A stretch of DNA of 64,000 nt from Gordoniibacillus kamchatkensis (GCF_000829455.1 NZ_JXAK01000017.1:43885-107884), one strand, 5' to 3'; counted from the first letter of the stretch, positions 1-8,755 are shown. Notes: generated by a model not told the origin, from the sequence alone. A program made the numbers and translations.

Positions 1-239
1 GCATCGCTCGCTCGGTTCCACGGCCCCTTCATAAGAGACGTTGAGCCAACTTATTGCCGCTCAGGATTGGTTCACCGCTACGAACACTGCCGGTTGGCGA
101 TGAAGCAGACAGGCCGGGCCGGCCGGTTTTGTTCAAATCATTTACATCGCTGATCTCTATAACCGTGCATGGATTCGTTGCATTCAGTTATGCTCCACCA
201 TAACTAACATCAGGGCGGAAGCCTGCCGGTCTCGACCGA
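1..239. other. Left edge, no recognisable gene
   Basis: No start codon with a ribosome site and no family motif is visible here. One open frame on the plus strand runs from the window edge to a stop near 160 and one on the minus strand is open for about 50 codons, but neither gives a protein I recognise. It may be the end of a gene that lies mostly outside the window. Confidence 0.35.
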
Positions 240-285
240 TTGCATATTAATTCGAAATATTGTATATTTATTCACATATTTCGAA
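240..285 (+). promoter_or_regulatory. Promoter with inverted-repeat operator for the first acetyltransferase
   Basis: TTGCAT at 240-245 and TATATT at 263-268 are separated by 17 bp, a good sigma-A type promoter. A perfect 10-bp inverted repeat, TTCGAAATAT (251-260) and ATATTTCGAA (276-285), brackets the -10 box, so a dimeric repressor could block it. The regulator is not identifiable from this window. Confidence 0.55.
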
Positions 286-303
286 AATCGGGAGGGAGCA
301 GCA

Positions 304-750
304 TTGTCTATTATCATAAGAAACGCCGAACCTAAAGATATTAACAGCTTGACCGAGTTGATGCATGAATACATAGTCGGTTTTTATCGGAAACCTTGGC
401 CGCTCGCTGAAAAGGTGCATCAATTGATTCAAACCCTTTTAGAAAAACAATGGGGAATACAGTTTGTAGCGGAACAAGACCATAAGTTAGTCGGCTTCGC
501 GACGTTGTATTTTACATTCAGCACGATGAAATCGGAAAAAATCACCGTCATGAACGATCTCTTCCTCATTGAGAAATTTAGAGATTCGGAAGTTGAGTCG
601 CAACTATTTTTAAAATGCCAAAATTACACGAAAGAGCATGGATATGCTCATATGACTTGGGTAACAGGTTCCGATAATAAACGCGCTCAGCGTTTTTTCG
701 AAAACATGGGTGCCTCATCAATTGATTGGGTCAACTATTCAATCACTTAA
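304..750 (+). CDS. GNAT family N-acetyltransferase
   Basis: A 148-residue protein of typical single-domain GNAT length, expected to move an acetyl group from acetyl-CoA to an amine; the substrate is unknown. The N-terminus (IIIRNAEPKDINSLTEL) has the usual first strand and helix, the middle (HKLVGFATLYF, then VMNDLFLIEKFRDSEVESQLF) is the acetyl-CoA binding core, although the classic Q/RxxGxG loop is replaced by FRDSEVES, and the end (NKRAQRFFENMGA) is the standard C-terminal helix and turn. Start is TTG at 304 behind GGGAGGG. The gene is visibly more AT-rich than the DNA that follows it, which may mean transfer. It sits alone behind its own operator-bearing promoter. Confidence 0.75.
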   Translation: MSIIIRNAEPKDINSLTELMHEYIVGFYRKPWPLAEKVHQLIQTLLEKQWGIQFVAEQDHKLVGFATLYFTFSTMKSEKITVMNDLFLIEKFRDSEVESQLFLKCQNYTKEHGYAHMTWVTGSDNKRAQRFFENMGASSIDWVNYSIT

Positions 751-876
751 GCGACGGTGGTTGCTGCCGCGCCGGCCGCGGCGCCGGCCGATGCGCCGGG
801 GCGCGAAATCGCCGCCTTGGCCGCCAAGCCGGGATCAGTACGGGGCAATGCGGCGGCCGCAGAACGAGCGCAATAA
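751..876 (+). other. GC-rich open remnant after the acetyltransferase
   Basis: Composition changes abruptly right after the TAA at 748-750 to very GC-rich sequence. It is open in the same frame for about 41 codons, Ala/Pro-rich (AAAPAAAPADAP, then REIAALAAKPGS), ending in TAA at 874-876, with no start codon or ribosome site. It could be the tail of an older gene replaced by the AT-rich upstream block, or simple GC-rich spacer. Confidence 0.3.
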
Positions 877-877
877 T

Positions 878-1755
878 TCACCGCCCCCACTCCAGCATCC
901 GCTTTCGGTATTCGTTCGGCGAGCAGCGGTTGAACTTGCGGAACATTTTGTAAAAATGCGCCATGTTCGGCATCCCGATCTGTTCGCGACTTGCGCGACG
1001 CTGATCGTTTTGGTCAGCAGCAGCTTTTCCGCTTTTTTGATTTTTTGCCTGTGCACGTATTCCATGAACGACATGCCGAGCGCTTTCTTGAAATATTTAA
1101 CGAAGTAGTAGTAGCTGATGTTGGCGGCGCGGCTCGCCTCTTCGACAATGATTTTGCCTTCGAGATTGCGCTCCACGTAGTCGAAGACGGGCTTCAAGCG
1201 GATCAAATCGGCGTTCTCCTTGACGCTCGCCCCGCCGCCCGAACCGCCGCGCAGCAGCGTAAGCAGAATGCGTTTGACCAAAATGCTGACGGCGAGCTCG
1301 TAGCCCTCCTGCTTGTCCGTCCATTCGCGGTAAATGCCGCACACGGCGTCATAGACGATTTGGCGTGCGTCCGGCCGCTCGGCGAGCACATGGTTGAGCC
1401 TGCTGAGCGGAGAGCGGGTTTCGGAGAAGAAGCGGAAATAAGGCATCGTGCTCTGGTCGAGCGCCTGCTCGAGATCGAACTGCAGCACAAGATAGACGAG
1501 CTTCTCGCTGGCATACGACCGGTCGCGGTGCAGCTGCGACGAGCCGATGAGAGCGACGCCGCCTTGCTCCAGACGAAACAGCTCATCCTCGACATAAACG
1601 TCGAGCCGCCCTTCGACGATGGCGAGCAGCTCGAGCTCTTTGTGGTAATGCCAACGGGACATATACTCCTGGTCGCGCTGCGCCTCGAAAATTTTTAACG
1701 ACAAAAAAGGGTTTTCATACTGGATATGTTCGTTATAAAATTCGACGAATTCCAC
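878..1755 (-). pseudogene. AraC family transcriptional regulator, frameshifted in the second helix-turn-helix
   Basis: The N-terminal half is a cupin-like sensing domain (SRWHYHKELELLAIVEGRLDVYVEDE) and the C-terminal part is an AraC DNA-binding domain (IVEEASRAANISYYYFVKYFKKALGMSFMEYVHRQKIKKAEKLL). Near position 983 the frame breaks. In the next frame the expected end is intact (IGMPNMAHFYKMFRKFNRCS, then PNEYRKRMLEWGR) with a TGA at 878-880, so one base is missing. The start is uncertain: GGAGG at 1765-1769 best serves GTG at 1755 or ATG at 1761. It is divergent from the oxidoreductase at 1897, which it probably controls. A real mutation would destroy the second recognition helix; a consensus error is equally possible. 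Confidence 0.75.
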
Positions 1756-1896
1756 GCCCATCATCCTCCGCATGCCAAAATCGCATATACAAACAACTAG
1801 AATGGAAATTTTTTTTTGCCTCTTCGTGCACTATACTATATTGTAGTATGTCGTCCCGTCCCGGGACAAGTTCGATAATCGAGGAGGAACTGTAGC

Positions 1897-2976
1897 ATGT
1901 CTCGTACATACCGCATTGGTATTATCGGCTGCGGCGGCATCGCCAACGGCAAGCATATGCCGAGCCTGAAAAAGCTGAAAAACGTCCAAATGGTGGCGTT
2001 CTGCGACATCGTGGAAGAGCGGGCGCAGGACGCGTCGGCGAAATACGGCGCGGAAGGCGCGAAAGTGTATACGAACTACCGCGAGCTGCTTACCGACGGC
2101 TCCATCGACATCATTCACGTCTGCACGCCGAACGATTCGCACGCGGAAATTACGATCGCCGCTTTGGAAGCAGGCAAGCACGTCATGTGCGAGAAGCCGA
2201 TGGCCAAAACGGCCGCTGACGCGCAGCGCATGGTCGATGCCGCGAAGCGCACCGGCAAAAAGCTGACCATCGGCTACAACAACCGCTTCCGCCCGGACAG
2301 CCAGCATCTGAAAAAGCTGTGTGAGGACGGCGAGCTCGGCGAAGTGTATTTCGCGAAGGCGCATGCGATTCGCCGCCGCGCGGTGCCGACGTGGGGCGTA
2401 TTCCTCGACGAAGAGAAGCAAGGCGGCGGCCCGCTCATCGATATCGGTACGCACGCCCTCGACCTGACGCTGTGGATGATGAACAACTACAAGCCGAAAG
2501 TCGTGCTCGGCACGTCGTACCACAAGCTGTCGCAGCGCGAGAACGCTGCGAACGCCTGGGGCCCGTGGGATCCGGCCAAGTTCACGGTCGAAGATTCGGC
2601 GTTCGGCATGATCGTGATGGAGAACGGCGCAACGATTGTGCTCGAGTCGAGCTGGGCGCTCAATACGCTCGAAGTCGACGAAGCGAAGTGCACGCTGTGC
2701 GGCACCGAGGCGGGAGCCGACATGAAGGACGGCCTGCGCATCAACGGCGAGAAGCACAGCCGCCTGTACACGACCGACGTCGAGCTGAAAGCCGGCGGCG
2801 TCGCGTTCTACGACGGCGCAACCGAAAGCGCGCCTGATCTCGAAATGCGCCGCTGGATCGAAGCGATCGACGAGAACAAAGATCCGGTCGTTACGCCGGA
2901 GCAAGCGTTCGTCGTATCGCAAATTCTCGAAGCCGTTTACGAGTCGGCGAAAACCGGCAAAGCGGTATACCTGTAA
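1897..2976 (+). CDS. Gfo/Idh/MocA family NAD(P)-dependent oxidoreductase
   Basis: A 359-residue cytoplasmic dehydrogenase of the Gfo/Idh/MocA family, which oxidises or epimerises sugars and cyclitols. The N-terminal Rossmann fold has GIIGCGGIANGKHMPSL, followed by the family EKPMAKT motif, where the lysine contacts substrate and nicotinamide. The C-terminal alpha/beta domain carries GGGPLIDIGTHALDLTLWMM, with the D and H of the usual catalytic GxxxDxxxH pattern. Start ATG follows GAGGAGG. The substrate cannot be read from sequence. The divergent AraC gene suggests induction by a sugar; a strong terminator follows, so the gene is probably monocistronic. Confidence 0.9.
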   Translation: MSRTYRIGIIGCGGIANGKHMPSLKKLKNVQMVAFCDIVEERAQDASAKYGAEGAKVYTNYRELLTDGSIDIIHVCTPNDSHAEITIAALEAGKHVMCEKPMAKTAADAQRMVDAAKRTGKKLTIGYNNRFRPDSQHLKKLCEDGELGEVYFAKAHAIRRRAVPTWGVFLDEEKQGGGPLIDIGTHALDLTLWMMNNYKPKVVLGTSYHKLSQRENAANAWGPWDPAKFTVEDSAFGMIVMENGATIVLESSWALNTLEVDEAKCTLCGTEAGADMKDGLRINGEKHSRLYTTDVELKAGGVAFYDGATESAPDLEMRRWIEAIDENKDPVVTPEQAFVVSQILEAVYESAKTGKAVYL

Positions 2977-2987
2977 TAGTACGGCAA

Positions 2988-3031
2988 AACGGCCCGTCTC
3001 CGCGAAGCGATCGTGGGGACGGGCCGTTTTT
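2988..3031 (+). terminator. Rho-independent terminator of the oxidoreductase gene
   Basis: Perfect 11-bp stem AACGGCCCGTC (2988-2998) with GACGGGCCGTT (3018-3028), followed by a T run ending at 3031. Confidence 0.9.
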
Positions 3032-3129
3032 ACGAAAACGTACAGCAAGCTGACCGTAGCGGAAATTGCGAACGGCGCTGCAGGGTAAGATTTTCAGGAT
3101 GTTTTGCAGCGGCTGAGGTAGGACCGCTC

Positions 3130-3181
3130 CTCCCAGCACACCGCTGCCGGCAACCGCTATATGCCGAAAATTCATCGTCAT
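3130..3181 (-). pseudogene. Possible 5' stub of a 3-hydroxyacyl-CoA dehydrogenase-like gene
   Basis: From ATG at 3181 the minus strand reads MTMNFRHIAVAGSGVLGG, which resembles the start of NAD-dependent 3-hydroxyacyl-CoA dehydrogenases (VAGSGVLG is a GxGxxG Rossmann loop). After about 18 residues the similarity vanishes into meaningless sequence, so only a stub would remain. It is very short and the match rests on one motif. Confidence 0.3.
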
Positions 3182-3264
3182 GCTCCGTTTTCAATTTTCA
3201 GCTGCTGTCATCATTCATCCTCTTCAACGAAAAATCATGCTCCTTAAAGCTATTCCGGAAAGCT

Positions 3265-3887
3265 TCACAGCCAACCTTTGCTCTGGGCGATGGAGACGGC
3301 GTCGATGCGGTTTTGGCATCAAGCTTCTGCATAATTTCCGAAATGTAGTTGCGCACGGTGCCTTGCGACAAATATAACGTTTGCGCCATTTCGGCGACCG
3401 AAAGCCCTTGCGCCAAATGGTGCAAAATGTCGCGCTCGCGCTCGGTGAGCGGATTGGCGTCCTCCCACATCGTTAGCGCCAGCTCGGGGCTGATCGCTTT
3501 GCCGCCGCCGTATATGGTGCGCAGCGCCGCCGTCAGCTCGGCCAGCGGCGTGTCTTTGAGCAAATAGCCGCGGACGCCGGCTTTCATGGCGCGCTGGAAA
3601 TAGCCCGCCCGGGCGAACGTCGTGACGATGACGACCCGGCACGCGCTGCCTGACGCCTTCAGCTGCTCCGCCACGTCGAGACAGCTAAGCAGGGGCATCT
3701 CGATGTCGAGCACGCAGATGTCGGGCTGCAGCGTGCGGATGAGCTCCAGCGCCTTCTCGCCGTTGTCCGCTTTGCCGACGACCTCGATGTCGTCCTCCAG
3801 CGTAAGTAGCGCCGCCATCGCGTCGCGCAGCATGCCCTGATCTTCGGCAATGACGATCTTCATGACATGGTTGCCGTTCGCGCTCAC
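3265..3887 (-). CDS. NarL/LuxR-type response regulator (YvfU/DesR-like), frameshift near the end
   Basis: A receiver domain (IVIAEDQGML; phospho-acceptor D in CVLDIEMP, about residue 61; conserved K in GYLLKD) is followed by a LuxR helix-turn-helix (PLTERERDILHHLAQGLSVA and LSQGTVRNYISEIMQKL). The start GTG at 3887 overlaps the stop of the kinase gene as GTGA and has a GGAGGGGGAG ribosome site. After MQKLDAK the frame breaks at the T4 run 3311-3314 (AAAA on the coding strand); with one more base it reads NRIDAVSIAQSKGWL and stops at 3265, the normal family ending. It should be phosphorylated by the kinase at 3884-5035 and control the linked ABC exporter, as YvfTU is paired with YvfRS. Confidence 0.85.
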
Positions 3888-5035
3888 GTCTTCGCTCCCC
3901 CTCCTCGCTGACGCAATACTTTAGGAATTGAGATTCGGATCAAGGTGCCTCCTGCCGCGCCGGACTCCAGCTCCAGCTTGCCGTCGATAAGCGCGAGCCG
4001 ATCGCGCATGCCGAGCAGCCCGCTGCCGGAGCGGCCCGCGCCGCTGTCCTCCGAGGCAATGCCGACGCCGTCGTCGCGCACCCGCAGCTCATACGCCCCG
4101 GGGTGTTCAGCCAGCTCGATCTCGCAGCGCGACGCCCTGCTATGTTTGGCGACGTTGGTCACGCACTCGCGCAGGCACATGCCGACGATATTGCGCACGA
4201 CCGGCGGCGGACTCGTTAACGCTTCGCCGCGGCGCATGACGAAGCGAATGCCGGCGGACTGCAGCATGCGCTGCGCATGCGCCAGCTCCTCGTCGATATC
4301 GACGGCCTGCATGTCGGATACGAGCTCGCGCATTTGCTTTAGCGCCGTTCGGGTCGTGCGCTGAATGTCCTGCGCTTCCGTGACGGCAAGCTCCGGATTC
4401 TTGAGGATCATCCGCTCGAGGAGCTCGCTTTTTAACGTGATCAAAGTTAGCGTATGGCCGATCGTATCGTGCAGGTCGCGGGCGATCCGCTGCCGCTCCT
4501 CGTTTTTGACGAGGCGCTCGATCTCTTCATTGGCCGTGGCCAACTGCCGCCTCAAGTCGCGCGAACGGCGCTGGGAGCGGATCATGAACGGAAAAATAAA
4601 TAGAATGAACATCGTTGGCAGGAACGTAATCCAGAAATCGTCGCCGCTGGCGATGTAGTGGTGTACCAGCACGGCAGCCGACGCCATCGCCATAATTGCG
4701 TTCATAACCAAAATCGAAGCTCTGGTGCGAAGCATCCCGATGGAGGCAGCGGGGAAAAACTCCATAAACAGGAACGGCGGCGCGTACAAATCCGAAATCG
4801 CCGCCACCGCCGCGATTTGCAGCAAGATGTATACATACAACTGAGGCCGTTCTATAGACCACAAGCTTTGCCGGTACGCGACCGCCAGAACGATCACGGC
4901 GATGTAGCCGAACCATGCGCGGAGAAACGGACTGGCGAACAAATAATATACCGGGAGCCCGAGATTCAGCATCCACATCCATGGAAACGGACCGGCCTCT
5001 TCGGGAAAAAGCCTCCAGCCGAGCTTTCGTTTCAT
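3884..5035 (-). CDS. DesK/YvfT-like sensor histidine kinase
   Basis: A 383-residue membrane sensor kinase. The first 150 residues hold about five hydrophobic segments with almost no extracytoplasmic loop, as in kinases that sense the membrane itself. A coiled coil (RDLRRQLATANEEIERLVKN) leads to the HisKA_3 box ERQRIARDLHDTIGHTL with the phosphorylated His near 189, then an HATPase domain (N-box LRECVTNVAKHS, G1 RDDGVGI, G2 GSGLLGMRDRL). ATG at 5035 lies against the stop of the permease gene, and its own stop overlaps the regulator start, so all four genes form one operon. Confidence 0.9.
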   Translation of the reverse strand: MKRKLGWRLFPEEAGPFPWMWMLNLGLPVYYLFASPFLRAWFGYIAVIVLAVAYRQSLWSIERPQLYVYILLQIAAVAAISDLYAPPFLFMEFFPAASIGMLRTRASILVMNAIMAMASAAVLVHHYIASGDDFWITFLPTMFILFIFPFMIRSQRRSRDLRRQLATANEEIERLVKNEERQRIARDLHDTIGHTLTLITLKSELLERMILKNPELAVTEAQDIQRTTRTALKQMRELVSDMQAVDIDEELAHAQRMLQSAGIRFVMRRGEALTSPPPVVRNIVGMCLRECVTNVAKHSRASRCEIELAEHPGAYELRVRDDGVGIASEDSGAGRSGSGLLGMRDRLALIDGKLELESGAAGGTLIRISIPKVLRQRGGGAKT

Positions 5036-5776
5036 TCACACCGCATCCTGTTTTTTGCTGATATACGATGATAGTATCACAAAGCCTAGCAAATAGGCAG
5101 CGAGGACTACGGCATCGCTCCATGCAGGCGTATTGCCGGCGACAACCGCCCAGGTGCCGTGGGCAAAATGGTACGTCGGCATCGCCTGCGCGATCGTTTT
5201 CATCGCTTCCGGCATCGCTTCGGTCGGGAACCATAGGCCGCCCAACATTGCCAGAATGAGCTGGCACATGGTCGCTAGCGTCTGGGTGAGCTCGACGCGT
5301 CTGGCCAAACCGATCAGCGAGCCGAGGGCAAGGAACGCCAGCGAGCCGAACAGCAGCCACACCGCGCAGCCGATCCACGCTCCGGCGCTGAGATGGACGC
5401 CCTTGGCCAAATAACCGACCAGGAACATGATGGCGATAATGCCGGCATTGAGCAGCGACATCGAGACGAGCTTGGAGCCGAAATACGCCGGCTGCGACAA
5501 GGGCGTTATGCGCAGCAGCCGCACCCAGCCTTGCGCCCGCTCCTGCGCCAGCTTGACGCCGAGCGAGTTGATGCTGGAGGCGAGCAGGCCGAAGGCGGTC
5601 ATCGACATCAAATAATACGATTTCCACGCGGCTCCTCCGACCTCGGTATTGCCGCCGACGGTGCTGGTGAAAATCAGGTAGAACACGACCGGAAACCCGA
5701 TGGAGAAAAACAGCACCCGCTTGTTGCGCAGCGAACGCAGCAGCTCGGCTTTGCATTGTGCGATAAATCCTTTCAA
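5036..5776 (-). CDS. ABC-2 type transporter permease (YvfS-like)
   Basis: A 246-residue membrane protein with six predicted hydrophobic segments (for example VLFFSIGFPVVFYLIF, SLAFLALGSLIGLA, VVLAAYLLGFVILSSYI), the usual size and layout of ABC-2 exporter permeases. Start is TTG at 5776, four bases after the corrected stop of the ATPase gene, with GGAAGGGGG as ribosome site. It would form a homodimeric export channel with the ATPase; the substrate (drug, lipid or peptide) is not visible. The gene order ATPase-permease-kinase-regulator matches Bacillus yvfRSTU. Confidence 0.88.
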   Translation of the reverse strand: MKGFIAQCKAELLRSLRNKRVLFFSIGFPVVFYLIFTSTVGGNTEVGGAAWKSYYLMSMTAFGLLASSINSLGVKLAQERAQGWVRLLRITPLSQPAYFGSKLVSMSLLNAGIIAIMFLVGYLAKGVHLSAGAWIGCAVWLLFGSLAFLALGSLIGLARRVELTQTLATMCQLILAMLGGLWFPTEAMPEAMKTIAQAMPTYHFAHGTWAVVAGNTPAWSDAVVLAAYLLGFVILSSYISKKQDAV

Positions 5777-5778
5777 CG

Positions 5779-6686
5779 TTATACTCCCCCTTCCGCAGCT
5801 TCAGGTTGGCCGACAAGCGCTTGAAAAGCGTCTTCCAGTCCTCCTTTGTGCGTTTCAATGTCCGATACGTCCAAATTGGCGCGAATGAGCCCGTAGAGCA
5901 GCATGTCGGTGTTCGGGCCGTACAGCTTCACCCGGCGTCCGCTCCAACGCGCGTCCGTACGCCCGGCAGCGCGAGCAGCGTTTCTTTCGCTACGTCCGCT
6001 CCGGCCGTAAACGAAACATACTGCAGCCCCGCCGACGTTTTGATTTCATCGAGCGTTCCGTCGGCGACAAGCTGCCCTTTGGCGATAACGGCGACCCGAT
6101 CGGCGATGCCGTCGGCTTCCTCCAAATAATGCGTCGTCAGCACGATCGTGCGGTTGCCTCCGGCGAACGAGCGGATCGTTTGCCAGAACAGCTGGCGCGA
6201 CGTAATGTCCATGCCAACTGTCGGCTCGTCGAGGAAAATGACTTCGGGATCGCCGGCGAGCGCAAGCGCGAAGCCGAGCCGCCGCTTCTGGCCGCCGGAC
6301 AGCGCCGAGGCGAACTTGCTCCGTTCTTCCGTCAGCCCCGATATCGCAAGCAGCTGCTCGGTGCCGAGCGGCTTCGGGTAGTAGCTGCGGAACAGCTCGA
6401 TCGTCTCCCCGACCTTCAAGCCGTCGATGACGCTCACCTCCTGCAGCATCGCCCCGATCCGGGCCCGCACGGCCGCTTCCTGCGGCGATCTGCCGAGCAG
6501 GCGCACCGAGCCGCTTGTCGGCTGCAGCAGGCCCAGCATCATGTTTACGGTTGTCGACTTCCCGGCGTCGTTAGGCCCGAGCAGCGCCACGACGCTGCCT
6601 TGCTCCAGACGGAGCGTAAGGTCGCTTACCGCTGTTTTGTCTTTATACGTTTTGGTTACACGGTCCAGTTCGATGGCGTATTTCAT
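5779..6686 (-). CDS. ABC transporter ATP-binding protein (YvfR-like), frameshifted near the C-terminus
   Basis: All nucleotide-binding motifs are present in order: Walker A LGPNDAGKST, signature ALSGGQKRR, Walker B VIFLDEPTVGMD and switch His TTHYLEEADG. Walker A has Asp where nearly all relatives have Gly (GPNGAGKST). After ALPGV the frame breaks near 5955-5962; one inserted base restores ARWSGRRVKLYGPNTDMLL and a family-like tail ending in TAA at 5779-5781. Start ATG at 6686 follows GGGAGG. The protein would power the permease encoded next. The in-frame product lacks only about 60 C-terminal residues, so some function could survive even if the shift is real. Confidence 0.88.
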
Positions 6687-6903
6687 GGTTCCGTTACCTC
6701 CCTGTTCCAGCGACGCTTTTCGCGTCTCACATGGAGTAGCATACAGCGGCGCCGCTGCAGCCGCCAGTTATCGTTGTCATCAATTGAAGATGACAAATAT
6801 CATACAGGGCAGCTTCCGAACCGTTTGAAACGAGCCGATTTCGTATACACTGGAAAAGAAATCGGTATTTGCGCGGCAGGGGGAATGCTTTATCATTTAC
6901 GTC

Positions 6904-7242
6904 ATGCTGGCTGTCAATATCGTGTTGCTGGTCGCTGGCCAGATGGTCTGGAAAATCGGCCTGAGCAAAGCGGGCGGTCTCCACCTCGGCAATTGGACGG
7001 AGGTGCTCGTATCGCCGTACATTTGGGCCGGCATCGCCATGTACGGAACGGCCACCGTGTTGTGGCTCGCGGTGTTGTCGCGGCTGCCGCTCAGCGTCGC
7101 GTATCCGCTGCAGAGTGCCGCTTATGTGCTCGGCCTCTTGGCCGCCGCCTGGCTGCTGCGCGAAGTCGTACCGCCGCACCGCTGGCTCGGCGTCGCCGTC
7201 ATCGCCGCAGGCATCGCCATGGTGAGCTGGAGAGCTTCCTGA
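6904..7242 (+). CDS. Small EamA/SMR-like four-helix membrane protein
   Basis: A 112-residue protein with four hydrophobic segments (MLAVNIVLLVAGQMVWKIGL, IWAGIAMYGTATVLWLAVLS, YPLQSAAYVLGLLAAAWLLR, WLGVAVIAAGIAMVSW), the size and layout of small multidrug resistance or ArnE-like half-EamA transporters, which work as dimers. The conserved GQ...WKIGL of helix 1 and the LPLSVAYPLQSAAYV segment of helix 3 fit that family. ATG at 6904 is 18 bases from the best ribosome site (GGGGG at 6881-6885), so the true start may be a few codons upstream at a non-ATG codon. It is divergent from the exporter operon. Substrate unknown. Confidence 0.75.
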   Translation: MLAVNIVLLVAGQMVWKIGLSKAGGLHLGNWTEVLVSPYIWAGIAMYGTATVLWLAVLSRLPLSVAYPLQSAAYVLGLLAAAWLLREVVPPHRWLGVAVIAAGIAMVSWRAS

Positions 7243-7247
7243 AAAAG

Positions 7248-7297
7248 CCGAAACGCCGCTGTTGGCTGCGAAGAGCCGGCGGCGTTTCGTTTTTATT
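7248..7297 (+). terminator. Rho-independent terminator
   Basis: GAAACGCCGC pairs with GCGGCGTTTC around a 19-base loop and is followed by GTTTTT, just behind the SMR-like gene. Confidence 0.8.
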
Positions 7298-7316
7298 GCA
7301 GGGGGTGAATGCATGG

Positions 7317-8683
7317 TTAGCCGATGAGTTCGTCGTCTTCCCGTTCGAAGCCGCGGTAACGGCTTTGGGCTTCCGCCATCCGCTTTTTGATCGGCGGCAG
7401 CGCATTGACGATGCGCATGCCGGTTCTCATCAGGGCGAGTGCAATTCGCCCAACGTACGGTTTGTACAAAGCGGTGCGGTCGTCCATCTGTTTTCTGGAA
7501 TCGATCACCGCCGCGAAACCGTACTTGATCATCTCCGCCTCATACTCGTGCACGGCTGTGAGGAGCGGCTTCTCTCCGCGGCTGCCTCGATCAATCTTCG
7601 GCAGAGCAGCTCGGCGTCCCGCAAGGCAGTATTGGCTCCGACGCCGCGGCCGGGCGTCATCGTGTGGATGGCGTCGCCGATCAGTGTGACATTGCTCGTC
7701 TGCCACGGTTCGATCGGCACGGAGGTGCGGATGTTTACGGTGAACATCGTCGACGGATCGGATTCGGCGACCATGGCGCGGAGATGAGGATGCCAGCCTT
7801 TCGTCATGTTCAGAACCATTTGTTTCAAAGCTTCCCCGTCCTTGATCTGCAGTGGGTTTGCCGGATAAAGCCGGTGTGAAGTCGAGAATCCCCACATGAT
7901 ATAATCCCGCGTATTGTCGTAAAGCAGTCCCGGCCAGCGCGCGATCAGCTCCGCATCGTTGCCGCCGATGCCGGACTTGACGCCATTCCGGTCCCACTTG
8001 AACTCCATGGCGTGAATAATCATGCTGTACGCCTTCGGTGCCATCACCATCGAAATCCCGTGAAAAACTTTGGGCGGGAGCAGCTTTTTGGTTTCTTCGG
8101 TAATCGGAAGCTTGCCGCCGATACTGATTAGCCCTGAATTCTCCAAAGCGGCGTGCGGAAGGTATTGCTTGCGAACAGGGGAATTGGTTCCGTCGGCACC
8201 GACCAGCAGGTCGCCGGTAGCGGACGTGCCGTCCTCGAAGTAGGCGGTCACCTTGCCGTCCGGATGCTGCTCGTAGCGGGTGAACTTTTTGTCGAAGTGG
8301 ACGATGTCTTCCAGGCCTGTGAGCAGCACTTGGCGCAGCGTCATGCGGCTGACCGATTTCTCGCTGTTGACCGGGTCCGAGTCGTTGTCCGCTATTTCGA
8401 AGCTGAGCACCTCGGAAAATTGTTCGGTCAGCATATTGAAATATTTCGGCGCTCTGGCGCACGTAGCGACAAAAACGTCGAACAGCTCCGGCGGCAAACA
8501 TTTGCGCAAGGCGCGGCTCCCGTCCGGGCTAATGCCGACGCGGTAGCCCTGCAGCCCGCCGGTGCGAGTCCGGTCACGCTCGTAGACGGCGACGGAGATG
8601 CCGGCCTTTTTCAAGCCGTGGGCAAGACAGAGCCCGCCGGTGCCGGCGCCGATAATAATGACGTTAAGCGGTTTGTTCGTCAT
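7317..8683 (-). pseudogene. FAD-dependent monooxygenase (PHBH/UbiH type), single frameshift
   Basis: A class A flavin monooxygenase that would hydroxylate an aromatic or similar small molecule. N-terminal FAD site IIIGAGTGGLCLAHGLKKAG, central LVGADGTNSPVRKQ (the DG motif) and LIGDAIHTMTPGRGVGANTA (the GD motif) are all intact. After LCRRLIEAAA the frame breaks near 7573-7581; in the next frame it resumes GEKPLLTAVHEYEAEMIKYG and ends in LIG at 7317, giving about 455 residues, normal for the family. Start ATG at 8683 has AAGGAG. The promoter carries a tandem 15-bp repeat, suggesting control by a MarR- or TetR-like repressor encoded elsewhere. Confidence 0.85.
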
Positions 8684-8707
8684 AACGCGGTCACTCCTTG
8701 ATTTTTA

Positions 8708-8746
8708 TAGTTATAATAATACTAGTTATAATATTACTATGTCAAT
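8708..8746 (-). promoter_or_regulatory. Promoter with tandem 15-bp operator repeats for the monooxygenase
   Basis: On the minus strand TTGACA (8746-8741) is followed after about 18 bp by TATTAT, close to consensus. The spacer and -10 consist of two back-to-back repeats, read on the plus strand as TAGTTATAATAATAC (8708-8722) and TAGTTATAATATTAC (8723-8737), 14 of 15 bases identical. Two adjacent repressor sites covering the promoter is the simplest reading. Confidence 0.7.
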
Positions 8747-8755
8747 GGCAAAAAA

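Noticed and set aside
1..239. 3' end of a second group II intron or an insertion-sequence end at the left edge
   Set aside because: No domain V-like hairpin, no terminal inverted repeat and no transposase motif can be seen in either strand.
1831..3048. Long minus-strand ORF of 405 codons
   Set aside because: It is antisense to the Gfo/Idh/MocA gene, Arg/His/Val-rich as expected for a shadow frame of GC-rich coding DNA, and has no motif or ribosome site.
4527..5858. Minus-strand ORF of 443 codons across the permease and kinase
   Set aside because: It is a shadow frame over the permease and the kinase N-terminus; both real frames have clear family motifs and good starts.
6129..7787. Plus-strand ORF of 552 codons
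   Set aside because: It runs antisense to the ABC ATPase and monooxygenase and through the SMR-like gene in another frame; the composition is that of a shadow frame.
7317..8683. Two separate genes at the monooxygenase locus
   Set aside because: The second frame continues the same protein family without its own start or ribosome site, so one gene with a missing base is simpler.
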